A DNA stretch of 64,000 bases from JARKPK01 sp964631235 (GTDB lineage: Bacteria > Planctomycetota > Planctomycetia > Pirellulales > Thermoguttaceae). Every line of letters begins with the position of its first letter. The first letter of the stretch is position 1. The notes beneath the pieces were generated by a model. It was not told the origin of the DNA. It did not search any database and saw only the letters and a list, made by a program, of their open reading frames with translations. The stretch covers positions 62,001 to 126,000 of the forward strand of contig CAZVZX010000005.1 in the NCBI GenBank assembly GCA_964631235.1. Direction: 5' to 3'. The position numbers were made by a program, and so were the translations under genes. This document shows positions 48,621 through 56,199 of the stretch, piece by piece.

Positions 48621-48718
48621 TCGTTCCACGCAATCGCGAAAGCGGTCTTGGCCGCACCGACGCAGCTTTCCTGCGCAATCCGCGGTTGAACCGTTTTCTG
48701 TCCTTCGCGGCTATATTT
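48621..48718 (+). repeat. Dispersed 95-bp intergenic repeat, copy J
   Basis: TCGTTCCACGCAATCGCGAA, AGCGG, GACGCAG, CTGCGCAATCCGCGGTTGAA, CCGTTTTCTGTCCTTCGCGG, CTATATTT. The copy lies in the 443-bp spacer between ruvB and the STAS gene; nothing else is recognised there. Confidence 0.75.
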
Positions 48719-49011
48719 CACATTTTCCCCACACTTCGCGCAAGGGAGCGGCATTGCGCGGATCCGAGAGAGCCAAAATGGATTGTCAGAATCACCAAGT
48801 GTTTTTTCGGCTCTCGAACGAGCTTGCACGCATCGTGCCGATCTTGTGGCAAATCGCGTGCCCATTGAAATCGCCTGCGCCGCATTTCGCCTGCAAGCCA
48901 ACAAAATCTCACATTCTTTCTTGCACCTCGGCCGGCCCCCGGTATACTGAACGCTGGGTCATTCCGCGCGGCGGGAAATGGACAGGCCGAGAGAGCAGGA
49001 GGACAATCGCC

Positions 49012-49392
49012 ATGCTTACCATCGCACCGGGGGTGGAACTCGACGTGCAGCGCGGGCCCAATTGGCTGCTCGTGCGCATCGATTGTCTCGACGCAGACCG
49101 CTGCGATTCAATTCCGTTGGCCGACGAGATCTGGGAGCTGCTCCAACGGCACTTCACGTGGCGGTTGGTGCTCGACTTGGGCCGAGCACCGTCGTTGAAC
49201 CGCCATCTGATCAACGAATTGCTCGATCTTCACCGACGCATCGCGGCTCAAGGCGGCGTGCTGCGGATTTGCGGAGTCTCCGCGCGCGATGCTCGAATGC
49301 TCGCCTCGCTGCGGCTCGACGACCGCCTGCCCCCATACGCGAACTGGGAAGAGGCTGTCCGCGGCACTGGCGGCGGGCGCAAGCCTCGCTAA
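49012..49392 (+). CDS. STAS-domain protein (anti-sigma factor antagonist-like)
   Basis: A 126-residue single STAS domain with the RsbV/SpoIIAA-like pattern: a beta strand WLLVRIDCLDADRC, the helix-turn LVLDLGRAPSLNRHLINELL, then GGVLRICGVSARDARMLASL. Anti-sigma antagonists are phosphorylated on a Ser in the loop before the second helix; here the corresponding stretch is RAPSLNRH, which contains a Ser. No anti-sigma kinase or sigma factor is adjacent, so a signalling role is only inferred. The start ATG 49012 has a full AGGAGG seven bases upstream. Confidence 0.8.
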   Translation: MLTIAPGVELDVQRGPNWLLVRIDCLDADRCDSIPLADEIWELLQRHFTWRLVLDLGRAPSLNRHLINELLDLHRRIAAQGGVLRICGVSARDARMLASLRLDDRLPPYANWEEAVRGTGGGRKPR

Positions 49393-49417
49393 ATCCGGGC
49401 GAGATGCGGCCGACCAG

Positions 49418-49780
49418 TCAATCCCAGCACACTTCCAGCTCGTTCTCGATTTCCGCCACGCCGTCAATCGTGCGAAGCGCCTCCTGCGCCATTTGTTTCT
49501 GGAAGAAGCTGGCTACTCTTCCGCGCAACACAACCCTTCCCTGATGCGCTTCGAAACGCAGATTGCGGCGGGCAAGATACGGATTGCCTTCGATCGCTCG
49601 GCTTACGCGGTCGCTCAGAGGACTCGCGGCGGCCGATAGGCAATGGGGCGTTTCCGGCGATGGAGACGTGCGCGCAGCAGCGAGGTCAACAAGTTCGGCC
49701 ATGGCGACAACCGGGAGGGAAGCAGTCAACAATCCAGCCGTCGCAACGCGACGACCGACATGCGGGTTTGCTCTTTCCAT
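49418..49780 (-). CDS. BON-domain exported protein
   Basis: From ATG 49780 the protein is 120 residues with a signal-like segment (RRVATAGLLTASLPVVAMAE) and one BON domain (SDRVSRAIEGNPYLARRNLR then VVLRGRVASFFQKQMAQEAL, ending with EIENELEV). BON domains usually bind phospholipids or sit at the envelope, as in OsmY. The exact start is uncertain; ATG 49861 is an alternative. Convergent with the STAS gene (26 bp between stops). Confidence 0.75.
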   Translation of the reverse strand: MERANPHVGRRVATAGLLTASLPVVAMAELVDLAAARTSPSPETPHCLSAAASPLSDRVSRAIEGNPYLARRNLRFEAHQGRVVLRGRVASFFQKQMAQEALRTIDGVAEIENELEVCWD

Positions 49781-50299
49781 CGGTTGATCGCCATCAAGAA
49801 CCAAACTCTTTCTGTTGGGTAATGTGCGAAAAACATTGCGCGCATATGCGACCACGCGCATTATGCAGGTTGTAACGCCGTCGGTCGCCTGCAGGACGAA
49901 AATCTCCCACAAGAATTGCCATTATTCCGCTCAAGAGACTCGCCCGTCGCATCAAGGAATCCGGCCATTGGAAGACGGGTAATCGCAATTGAGTGCCGAC
50001 GGCCAACGGCAATGAACGCACCGCCCGGGCGTGATCACACCGATCTATCGAAAAGCCTCTGTGCGATTGTCCTCTTCTGGCCCAATAGGGCCCGAAGCGA
50101 CGGGGGCAAACACCGGACCGCAGGCGCAAACGGTTGCGAGCCAAGCACGTCGGCAGGCGACTCGGGCCCCCGGCCCCCCCGGCCGCGGCCGTTCCAAGGC
50201 CGCACTTGTCAGCAACAGCGGCATCGCGCAAAATACGGATTGGAGTGATTGCTGTTTTCTCGGTTCTGGTTCTATCCGCCACTGCGATGAGATTCAAAT
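49781..50299. other. Spacer between divergent BON and greA genes
   Basis: About 520 bp in which no gene or repeat is recognised. It should hold the promoters for both the BON gene and greA. Confidence 0.4.
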
Positions 50300-50339
50300 G
50301 CGGCTTTGACCATTGTCGGTCAAAGTCCGCGTTTTTTTT
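50300..50339 (+). terminator. Intrinsic terminator in the greA leader
   Basis: CGGCTTTGACC (50301-50311) and GGTCAAAGTCCG (50318-50329) form a stem of about 11-12 bp with a 6-nt loop, followed by eight T residues (50332-50339). It ends 17 nt before the greA ATG, so any greA transcript reaching the gene must pass or escape it. Confidence 0.85.
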
Positions 50340-50356
50340 GGTTGATGAGGACTGCT

Positions 50357-50833
50357 ATGAGTGAACGAATTCCGATGACCCGCGCCGGCTACGACAAGAT
50401 CAAGGCCGAACTCGATCACTTGCAGCATGTCGAGATGCCGAAAATCCTGGAACGGTTAGCGACCGCCCGCGCCGAAGGCGACCTGAGCGAAAATGCCGAG
50501 TACCACGGTGCGCGCGAAAGCCAAGGCTTGTTGGCGGCGAAGATCGCGGCATTGCAAAGCAAACTGTCGATGGCGATGATCATCGAAAACACTCAGTTCC
50601 CGAAGGACGAAATCGGCTTCGGCACCCGGTTTCGCGTCCGCGACCTCGATCTGGGAGACGAAGAGGAGTTCACCTTGGTGGGCCACGGCGAAGAGGACTT
50701 CGACCACGGCAAGATCCTCGTCAGCAGCCCGCTCGCTCAAGGGTTCGTGGGCAAAAAGGCCGGCCAGCAGGTTGAGATTCAGGTGCCCCAAGGCCTGTTG
50801 CGATTCGAGATTCTCGAAGTTCACAACGATTGA
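50357..50833 (+). CDS. greA: Transcription elongation factor GreA
   Basis: GreA stimulates RNA polymerase to cleave backtracked RNA. The product is 158 residues from ATG 50357, the exact family length. The N-terminal coiled coil carries MTRAGYDKIKAELDHLQ and the tip acidic motif RAEGDLSENAEYHGARE (Asp and Glu act on the polymerase active site). The C-terminal domain has HGKILVSSPLAQGFVGKKAG. The codons upstream to 50306 are the terminator and RBS region. The leader terminator suggests premature termination control. Confidence 0.96.
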   Translation: MSERIPMTRAGYDKIKAELDHLQHVEMPKILERLATARAEGDLSENAEYHGARESQGLLAAKIAALQSKLSMAMIIENTQFPKDEIGFGTRFRVRDLDLGDEEEFTLVGHGEEDFDHGKILVSSPLAQGFVGKKAGQQVEIQVPQGLLRFEILEVHND

Positions 50834-50920
50834 GCTGATCGCGCGGTCGTAGACCTGCCGCGCCACATCACCGAAAACTGCCGAAACGACAGAATGCGTT
50901 GAGCGGCGAAATTCAGCAAT

Positions 50921-51940
50921 ATGGTTTTTCCGGCACGATCAGCAACTTTCCCGCTCCCTCTGTTGATCACCGGCGTGACCGGAGTGACGGGATATAACGC
51001 TTTGCCGTACTTTCAGTCGCGATACCCCGGCAAGGTGTTCGGACTGCGACAGGCAGACAGTCCGATGACCGGCCCCGGCATCTTGGCATGCAATGCCGAA
51101 GACGGCGACCAATTGGCGCGGTTATTCGATCGTTACCAATTCGCCGCCGTGTTGAACTGTGCCGGGAACTGCGCGTTGAAGCCGTGCGAACTCGATCCCC
51201 AACTGGCCTGGCGCATCAACGTCGATGGGGTGCGGAATCTATTGAAGTTGACCGTCGCCCGAGGCGTGCGGCTGGTGCATCTTTCGGTCGATCTCGTGTT
51301 TTCCGGTGTGGGCGAAGGCGGCTACCGAGAGACCGATCCGACCGATCCGGTAACCGTGTACGGCAAAACGATGGTTACCGCCGAGCAGGATATTCTTGCC
51401 GCCGACCCGACGGCCTGCATCCTCCGCATTTCGCTGCCGATGGGCGTCAGTTTCAACGGCCACGCCGGGGCCATCGACTGGATTGTTTCGCGGTTCAAGA
51501 AGAATCGGCCCGCGACGCTCTATTTCGACGAGATCCGCACGCCAACGTTCACCGATTGCATGAACGAGCTTTATGAAGCGGTGTTTCTCCGCAAACTAAG
51601 CGGACTGTTTCATGCGGGCGGACCGCGCCGACTGAGCCTGTACGAGATCGCGCAGATCATCAATCGGTTGGGCGACTTCCCCCCGGATCTGTTGATGGGC
51701 ATTCCCAGACGGCTCGCCGGACCGATCCCGCCGCGGGCCGGCAATGTGGCGATGGACAGCAGCAAACTGATCGCGGCACTCGGCTTCAACCCCTTTGATC
51801 CGTGGCCGCTCGACGACGCCCACGTGCCGACCGATCGCCACTGGCACCGGCATCGTCCGCCGGGCGAACCCCGCTCTCTCGAAGCGATGTACCAACTGTT
51901 GGCGGTCAACCGCAACCGGCGGCTTCGACGAACCGGCTGA
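50921..51940 (+). CDS. RmlD-like dTDP-sugar reductase homologue, catalytic Lys missing
   Basis: A 339-residue SDR-fold protein in the dTDP-4-dehydrorhamnose reductase (RmlD) / MAT2B-like family. The NADPH loop is LLITGVTGVTGYNALPYF. Strands VLNCAGNCALKPCE and RLVHLSVDLVFSG match the family. The active-site motif that is usually Y-G-x-S/T-K reads VYGKTMVTAEQ: Tyr is present but the catalytic Lys position holds Met. A reaction as a reductase is therefore doubtful; binding roles (as in MAT2B) are possible. It starts 87 bp after greA on the same strand. Confidence 0.75.
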   Translation: MVFPARSATFPLPLLITGVTGVTGYNALPYFQSRYPGKVFGLRQADSPMTGPGILACNAEDGDQLARLFDRYQFAAVLNCAGNCALKPCELDPQLAWRINVDGVRNLLKLTVARGVRLVHLSVDLVFSGVGEGGYRETDPTDPVTVYGKTMVTAEQDILAADPTACILRISLPMGVSFNGHAGAIDWIVSRFKKNRPATLYFDEIRTPTFTDCMNELYEAVFLRKLSGLFHAGGPRRLSLYEIAQIINRLGDFPPDLLMGIPRRLAGPIPPRAGNVAMDSSKLIAALGFNPFDPWPLDDAHVPTDRHWHRHRPPGEPRSLEAMYQLLAVNRNRRLRRTG

Positions 51941-52012
51941 GTGTCCGGCTACGCTGCGACACGGATGTGGTCGCTTCGCGCCTTCGGTGGAATGTACCCA
52001 AGGGGCGGACGA

Positions 52013-52558
52013 TCAACTCTTGGCCGCCGCGTCGTCGCCGCCGCCCACCGTGGGAACGACCCAGACTTTCAAATCGGCCTCGATTTCGCGGCCGACGTGA
52101 ATCTGCACCGTATAAAGGCCCAGTTCCTTCAGCGGCCCTTTGAGCCGGACCTGATCCTGGGAGATGGTCACCTGACTGCGCTTCAATGCGTTGACGATTT
52201 CGGCGGCACCGACCGAGCCGTATAGATGACCTTCATCGTTCGCGTTGGCTTCGATCGTTACACTGAGCTTGCTCAGACTGTCGGCCAAGGCCTTCAGCTC
52301 CGTCAAGCGCGCGCGTTCGATCGCTTCGAGCTTCGCCCGATGTTTCTCGACCATCCGCTTGTGATGATCGGTTGCCAACGTAGCCAAACCTTGCGGCAAG
52401 AGGTAGTTCAGGGCATAACCGCGTTTCACGCGAACCACTTCGCCCTGCTTGCCCAAGTGCTCGACATTTTGAATCAGCAACAGCTCGACGCCGCCTTGCG
52501 GACTCACGGGTAATCGTTGCACTCGGCTGACTTTTCGGATTGTTTTCGTCTTCGCCAT
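52013..52558 (-). CDS. rplI: Ribosomal protein bL9
   Basis: A large-subunit protein of 181 residues. The bL9 N-domain signature is VELLLIQNVEHLGKQGEVVR and VKRGYALNYLLPQGLATLAT (about residues 24-65). The central helix (MVEKHRAKLEAIERARLTEL) and C-domain (YGSVGAAEIVNAL) follow. A 20-residue basic extension precedes the conserved start. It is the last gene of the rplY-pth-rpsF-ssb-rplI series, with a 314-bp spacer from ssb where rpsR might be expected; no bS18 signature was found in that spacer. Confidence 0.95.
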   Translation of the reverse strand: MAKTKTIRKVSRVQRLPVSPQGGVELLLIQNVEHLGKQGEVVRVKRGYALNYLLPQGLATLATDHHKRMVEKHRAKLEAIERARLTELKALADSLSKLSVTIEANANDEGHLYGSVGAAEIVNALKRSQVTISQDQVRLKGPLKELGLYTVQIHVGREIEADLKVWVVPTVGGGDDAAAKS

Positions 52559-52872
52559 CGCTAAAAACCTCAGCTTAGTAATGCAAGCTCGGCACGTTGC
52601 GGAAAGAACCTCGCCGGAAGCCGCTCGTCAGCCGTGCTGCATGATGATTGATTTCGAACTCTCTGATCTTCACCGCCTCATTCGATCGGCAATTCAAGAC
52701 GCTATTCGATCGCCCATCGGAATCGCCGTCCGCTTCGTTTGCAAAAAGCCCCGCCTTTCGACGACGTGACGACCGATTGACCAAACCATCCGACAAAGCC
52801 GCTCAACAGCGAAAACGACCGCGTGCCGCCTCAACTGCGTTCGGTTGCGAGCTATTCCAGTCAATACAGCGG

Positions 52873-53343
52873 TCAAAACGGAATATCGTCAAGCGGCTCG
52901 ATCGGGCCCGTGTCCACTGCGTCGTCCGGCGGGGATTCATTCTGGCGTTGCGGCCCACCAGTGCCCCGGGCCGTTCCCGCCGAACCTTTGCCACTGCCGC
53001 CGCCCGATCCCTTCCCGCCGAGCAATTGCATCCGTTCGCCGACCACGCGGAGTTTCGACCGTTTTTGCCCGTCGCTCCCCTCCCATGTGTCGAGCTTCAG
53101 TCTCCCTTCGATGAACACCGGAGAGCCCTTGCTCAAGTATTCGCTCGCCACCTCGGCCGTCCGCCCCCACAAGGTGACATCTACGAAGGTTGTTTCGTCC
53201 ACCCATTCCCCGGCGGCGTTCTTTCGCCGGTCGTTCACCGCCAACCCAATGTCGGCCACGGCCGTCCCCCCGCCTGCGACCCACCGCAGTTCGATGTCGC
53301 GGGTGACGTTGCCGAGCAGAATCACGCGGTTGTAGCTTGCCAT
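52873..53343 (-). CDS. ssb: Single-stranded DNA-binding protein
   Basis: Coats single-stranded DNA during replication and repair. The 156-residue protein has the OB fold beginning MASYNRVILLGNVTRDIELR, then WVDETTFVDVTLWGRTAEVA and EYLSKGSPVFIEGRLKLDTW. The Gly/Ser-rich linker leads to the acidic tip PLDDIPF, which binds partner proteins. It follows rpsF by 69 bp, and this order rpsF-ssb is widely conserved. Confidence 0.97.
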   Translation of the reverse strand: MASYNRVILLGNVTRDIELRWVAGGGTAVADIGLAVNDRRKNAAGEWVDETTFVDVTLWGRTAEVASEYLSKGSPVFIEGRLKLDTWEGSDGQKRSKLRVVGERMQLLGGKGSGGGSGKGSAGTARGTGGPQRQNESPPDDAVDTGPIEPLDDIPF

Positions 53344-53412
53344 GGTGCAACCCTATCCGATCGATCCGTCTGCCTACCTGCGAAACGGCCACACCGAACA
53401 CATCTCCGAAGG

Positions 53413-53832
53413 CTATTCCTCGACCTCTTCGTCGTCCAAGGCGTCAACCACGGGTTCTTCCACCGCGGCCGCCGGCCCTGCGCCGCTGTCGCCGCCGGGC
53501 ACCGCCGTTTGGGCATGAGCCACCACGGCATCGACGATCCGGGGATCCACCTTCAAAAAGAGCGTTCGCAAAATGCCGTCGGCAATCTGGCATTCGCGTT
53601 TGATTTCATTGATCCGGCTGCTATCCAGCCGAAAATAAATCAGCCAGTACGCACCCTTTCGCTGCCCCTTGATGGGATAGGCCAACCTCCGCTCTTCCCA
53701 AAGCCGACTGACAAGCACCTCGCCGCCGGCCTTGCGAATCATCGACTCGATCTGATTGACAATCCCATCCGCATCGCGCGCATAGCGATTGCTGTCGAGA
53801 ATGTACATCCCTTCATAAACGTTTGCGGCCAA
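53413..53832 (-). CDS. rpsF: Ribosomal protein bS6
   Basis: A small-subunit protein of 139 residues. It starts at TTG 53832, with GGGAG seven bases upstream, reading MAANVYEGMYILDSNRYARD. The RNP-like strand EERRLAYPIKGQRKGAYWLI is well kept. The C-terminus is extended by an acidic Ala/Val/Asp/Glu tail of about 35 residues (ending DDEEVEE), as in several planctomycetes and E. coli modified bS6. Part of the pth-rpsF-ssb group. Confidence 0.95.
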   Translation of the reverse strand: MAANVYEGMYILDSNRYARDADGIVNQIESMIRKAGGEVLVSRLWEERRLAYPIKGQRKGAYWLIYFRLDSSRINEIKRECQIADGILRTLFLKVDPRIVDAVVAHAQTAVPGGDSGAGPAAAVEEPVVDALDDEEVEE

Positions 53833-53855
53833 TGTGATGCTCCCGATCTGATAGG

Positions 53856-54413
53856 TCAGTTGTAATGATTCATGCAGTATTCGATGCCCTGCGTTGCCCA
53901 GTCCGAAGCCGCTTCAGCCGCCAGTGCAATGCAGCGATCGATTTCGGGCTGCTCGTCGGGGGTGAACTTGCTGAGCACGTAATTCGCCCAGTCCCAACCC
54001 GGCGGTGCGGCACCGATGCCTAACCGCAGCCGGCTGAATTCGTCCGTTCCCAATTGCTGAATGATGTTTTCCAATCCCTTCTGCCCGCCGGACGACCCGC
54101 GAGCACGAAACCGGAGTTTGCCCAACGGCAAACTCAAGTCGTCGCAAATCACGAGCAGATCGTTGCCATCGAGCTTATAAAACGCCTTTGCCTCACTTAC
54201 CGACTGCCCGCTGAGATTCATGTATGTGGTCGGCCGGAGCAAAAGCGCCCGCTCTCCTCGCACATCCGCCTCGATACACTCACCGTGAAACCGCGATCGC
54301 GCGTTTCCCGTTCCAAACCGCTCGGCCAACTTGGAAAGCACCGCATACCCGATATTGTGCCGCGTGCCCTCGTAGCGACGGCCGGGGTTGCCCAATCCAA
54401 CGATGAGCTTCAT
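53856..54413 (-). CDS. pth: Peptidyl-tRNA hydrolase
   Basis: Releases peptides from prematurely dropped peptidyl-tRNA. The product is 185 residues. The start MKLIVGLGNPGRRYEGTRHN includes the catalytic His of the GNPG.. TRHN signature; RPTTYMNLSGQSV and VICDDLSLPLGKLRFRARGS follow, with GGQKGLENIIQQLG. It lies 23 bp before rpsF and follows the rplY gene by 144 bp; the rplY-pth pair is common because both act in translation stress. Confidence 0.96.
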   Translation of the reverse strand: MKLIVGLGNPGRRYEGTRHNIGYAVLSKLAERFGTGNARSRFHGECIEADVRGERALLLRPTTYMNLSGQSVSEAKAFYKLDGNDLLVICDDLSLPLGKLRFRARGSSGGQKGLENIIQQLGTDEFSRLRLGIGAAPPGWDWANYVLSKFTPDEQPEIDRCIALAAEAASDWATQGIEYCMNHYN

Positions 54414-54557
54414 AACCCGGTCCTCCCGCGAGGGCCCCGAACAATCGCGGGCACGCGCAATCGCAGGCCGCCGTATCGCCGCAGCCGGGGCAGGCCGTAC
54501 CGCTCGGCCCGCGATTGATCGCCGAAATCGAAGGCCTTGCCCAACAGCGGCGATCGA

Positions 54558-55184
54558 TTACTCCTCGCTCTCCTCTTCTTCCTTCTTGGCGCCGATGACC
54601 TCGGGCTCTGCCGGGCCTCGGTCGAGAGCTTCTTCCTCCGGCGCTTCGGTGGGCACCACGCACTGCACCACAACCGCGTCGGCATCGCCCATCAGCGACG
54701 CCCCCTCAGGCAGCTCCAACTCGCCCAGCCGAATCTCACCGTTGAGGGCCAAATGGTTGATGTTCACCCACAAACGGTCGGGAATCGAGCCGGCCGGGCA
54801 GTCGAGCGTCACCTGATGAATCAATTGCTGAACAACGCCGCCCTCACGAACGCCCGGGGCTTCGCCGCGCAGCCCGATCTCTACCTCGACTTCCACCTTC
54901 TCATGCAACGAAATCCGGTTGAAATCAACATGCAGGATTTGGGTGCCCCAGGTGTCCCATTGCAATTCACGAATCAATGCCGACTCGCTTACTGCCCCGG
55001 TCAAGTTGACCAAACGGCTCCCGTGTCGGACAACGTCGCGCAGATCGCCGCTGTTGACACTCAACGCGACGCACTCCTTGCCGTGCCCATACAAAACCGC
55101 CGGAATCACTCCCGCGGCCCGAAGTCGTCGGTTTTGCAGCTTGCCATGGGGCTGACGCAGCTCAACTTTTAGTTCTTCCGGCAT
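54558..55184 (-). CDS. rplY: Ribosomal protein bL25 (CTC form)
   Basis: The 5S rRNA-binding protein bL25 in its long (CTC/TL5) form, 208 residues from ATG 55184, which has GAGGAAG upstream. The N-domain shows QNRRLRAAGVIPAVLYGHGK and a 5S contact region. The C-domain reads VDFNRISLHEKVEVEVEIGL and VVQQLIHQVTLDCPAGSIPD. The tail is acidic (ending KKEEEESEE). It starts the gene series that continues with pth, rpsF, ssb and rplI. The dyad at 55257 lies upstream. Confidence 0.95.
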   Translation of the reverse strand: MPEELKVELRQPHGKLQNRRLRAAGVIPAVLYGHGKECVALSVNSGDLRDVVRHGSRLVNLTGAVSESALIRELQWDTWGTQILHVDFNRISLHEKVEVEVEIGLRGEAPGVREGGVVQQLIHQVTLDCPAGSIPDRLWVNINHLALNGEIRLGELELPEGASLMGDADAVVVQCVVPTEAPEEEALDRGPAEPEVIGAKKEEEESEE

Positions 55185-55256
55185 GACTTCCTCAACTGAA
55201 TCGCCCGGCATGCAGTCCGAGCCAAAAAAATCCAAGTTATCCGATTTGCTTCCTAA

Positions 55257-55274
55257 TGCGTAACGTATTACGCA
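55257..55274. promoter_or_regulatory. 18-bp dyad upstream of rplY
   Basis: TGCGTAA and TTACGCA are a perfect 7-bp inverted repeat with 4-bp spacer, 73 bp upstream of the rplY start. The A+T-rich surrounding (CTTCCTAATGCG, CGCAAAAACA) fits an operator near a promoter. The regulator is unknown. Confidence 0.45.
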
Positions 55275-56199
55275 AAAACATCTTATTTGCTTATCGCGAT
55301 GCCACGCATCTCACCGCCCGACCGCCCGGCACCGCTCGCTTTCTTACGTCCGCCCGGCAACCTCCCCCCAGCGATCCAGCCATCGCACTCCGCTTGCCAA
55401 AGGCAACACGTGCTCTGTAGCACCGGGGCGGGGTGCGTTGCAGAATCCCATATTGTGGTCGATTTTCGTTGAATTGCAAGCCCGTACCCCCCGCGAAAAA
55501 TGACGACCCATTAGCCCCCAAACGCCACACCCCTCTAAAGAACCGTCATCGAATAACCCTGCGTTCCGTCTCGTCCACACCGACCAGCCCGACACGCCAG
55601 CAGTTCCCCGGGGCGAACAGCACACCGCGCAACTCGACCGTGATGCTCAAACGCGGGCTTCTCTCGCGGCAAGAACCGGGCGCACCGAAACAGAGGCAAC
55701 GGTCTGCGCGACTCCGAATACAACTGCAAAAAACAATAGCAGTTCAAACGGTAATTGCGAGCGAAAATGCCGCGTCGTTGCGGCCGCGGCCGCTTTCCCA
55801 ATTGTGCGGAACTGTCTCTCACCGATTGCATCGTGCCCCCCACGGCAGCATTCGGCGATTGACAAGCCCCTCCGCCCGGCTGAAGATAGCGAGCGACGGC
55901 CGGCTGCATTGCCCCCGGAATCCGCTTCCGCTAACCGCGTTGCCCACGTATCGTTTCGGCCCCGAATCGCGATTGGGATCAAACCGCCTGTTACCAATCC
56001 CCGACTCCTTGTTCTGCCGCCGAGAATATCAGCGACCAACTGGAGCGGGCTTATTGACCTTCGGAAATCCTGTTAATCCTGTTAACGCAAGTCCGCCGGA
56101 TCTGGGAGCCGGACATGTCGCTTGGTCCGGCGAAGCCCAATAGGCCGGGTGCGGCTGCACCGGTCGGCCTTTCGGCCCTGCCAGCCTGTGGAGAGAACC
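55275..56199. other. Spacer between rplY and the sulfatase cluster
   Basis: About 925 bp with divergent genes on both sides. It contains repeat copy K at 55738-55814; otherwise no gene or fold is recognised. Confidence 0.45.
55738..55814 (-). repeat. Dispersed 95-bp intergenic repeat, copy K
   Basis: Plus-strand order: GCAGTTCAAACGGTAATTGC, GCGAAAATGCCGCGTCGTTG, CGGCCGCGGCCGCTTTCCCA, ATTGTGCGGAACTG. The tail part is reduced. Confidence 0.75.

Noticed and set aside
52559..52872. A possible rpsR in the ssb-rplI spacer
   Set aside because: No frame shows the bS18 pattern of basic residues with the conserved core; the frames there are Arg/Ser-rich noise.
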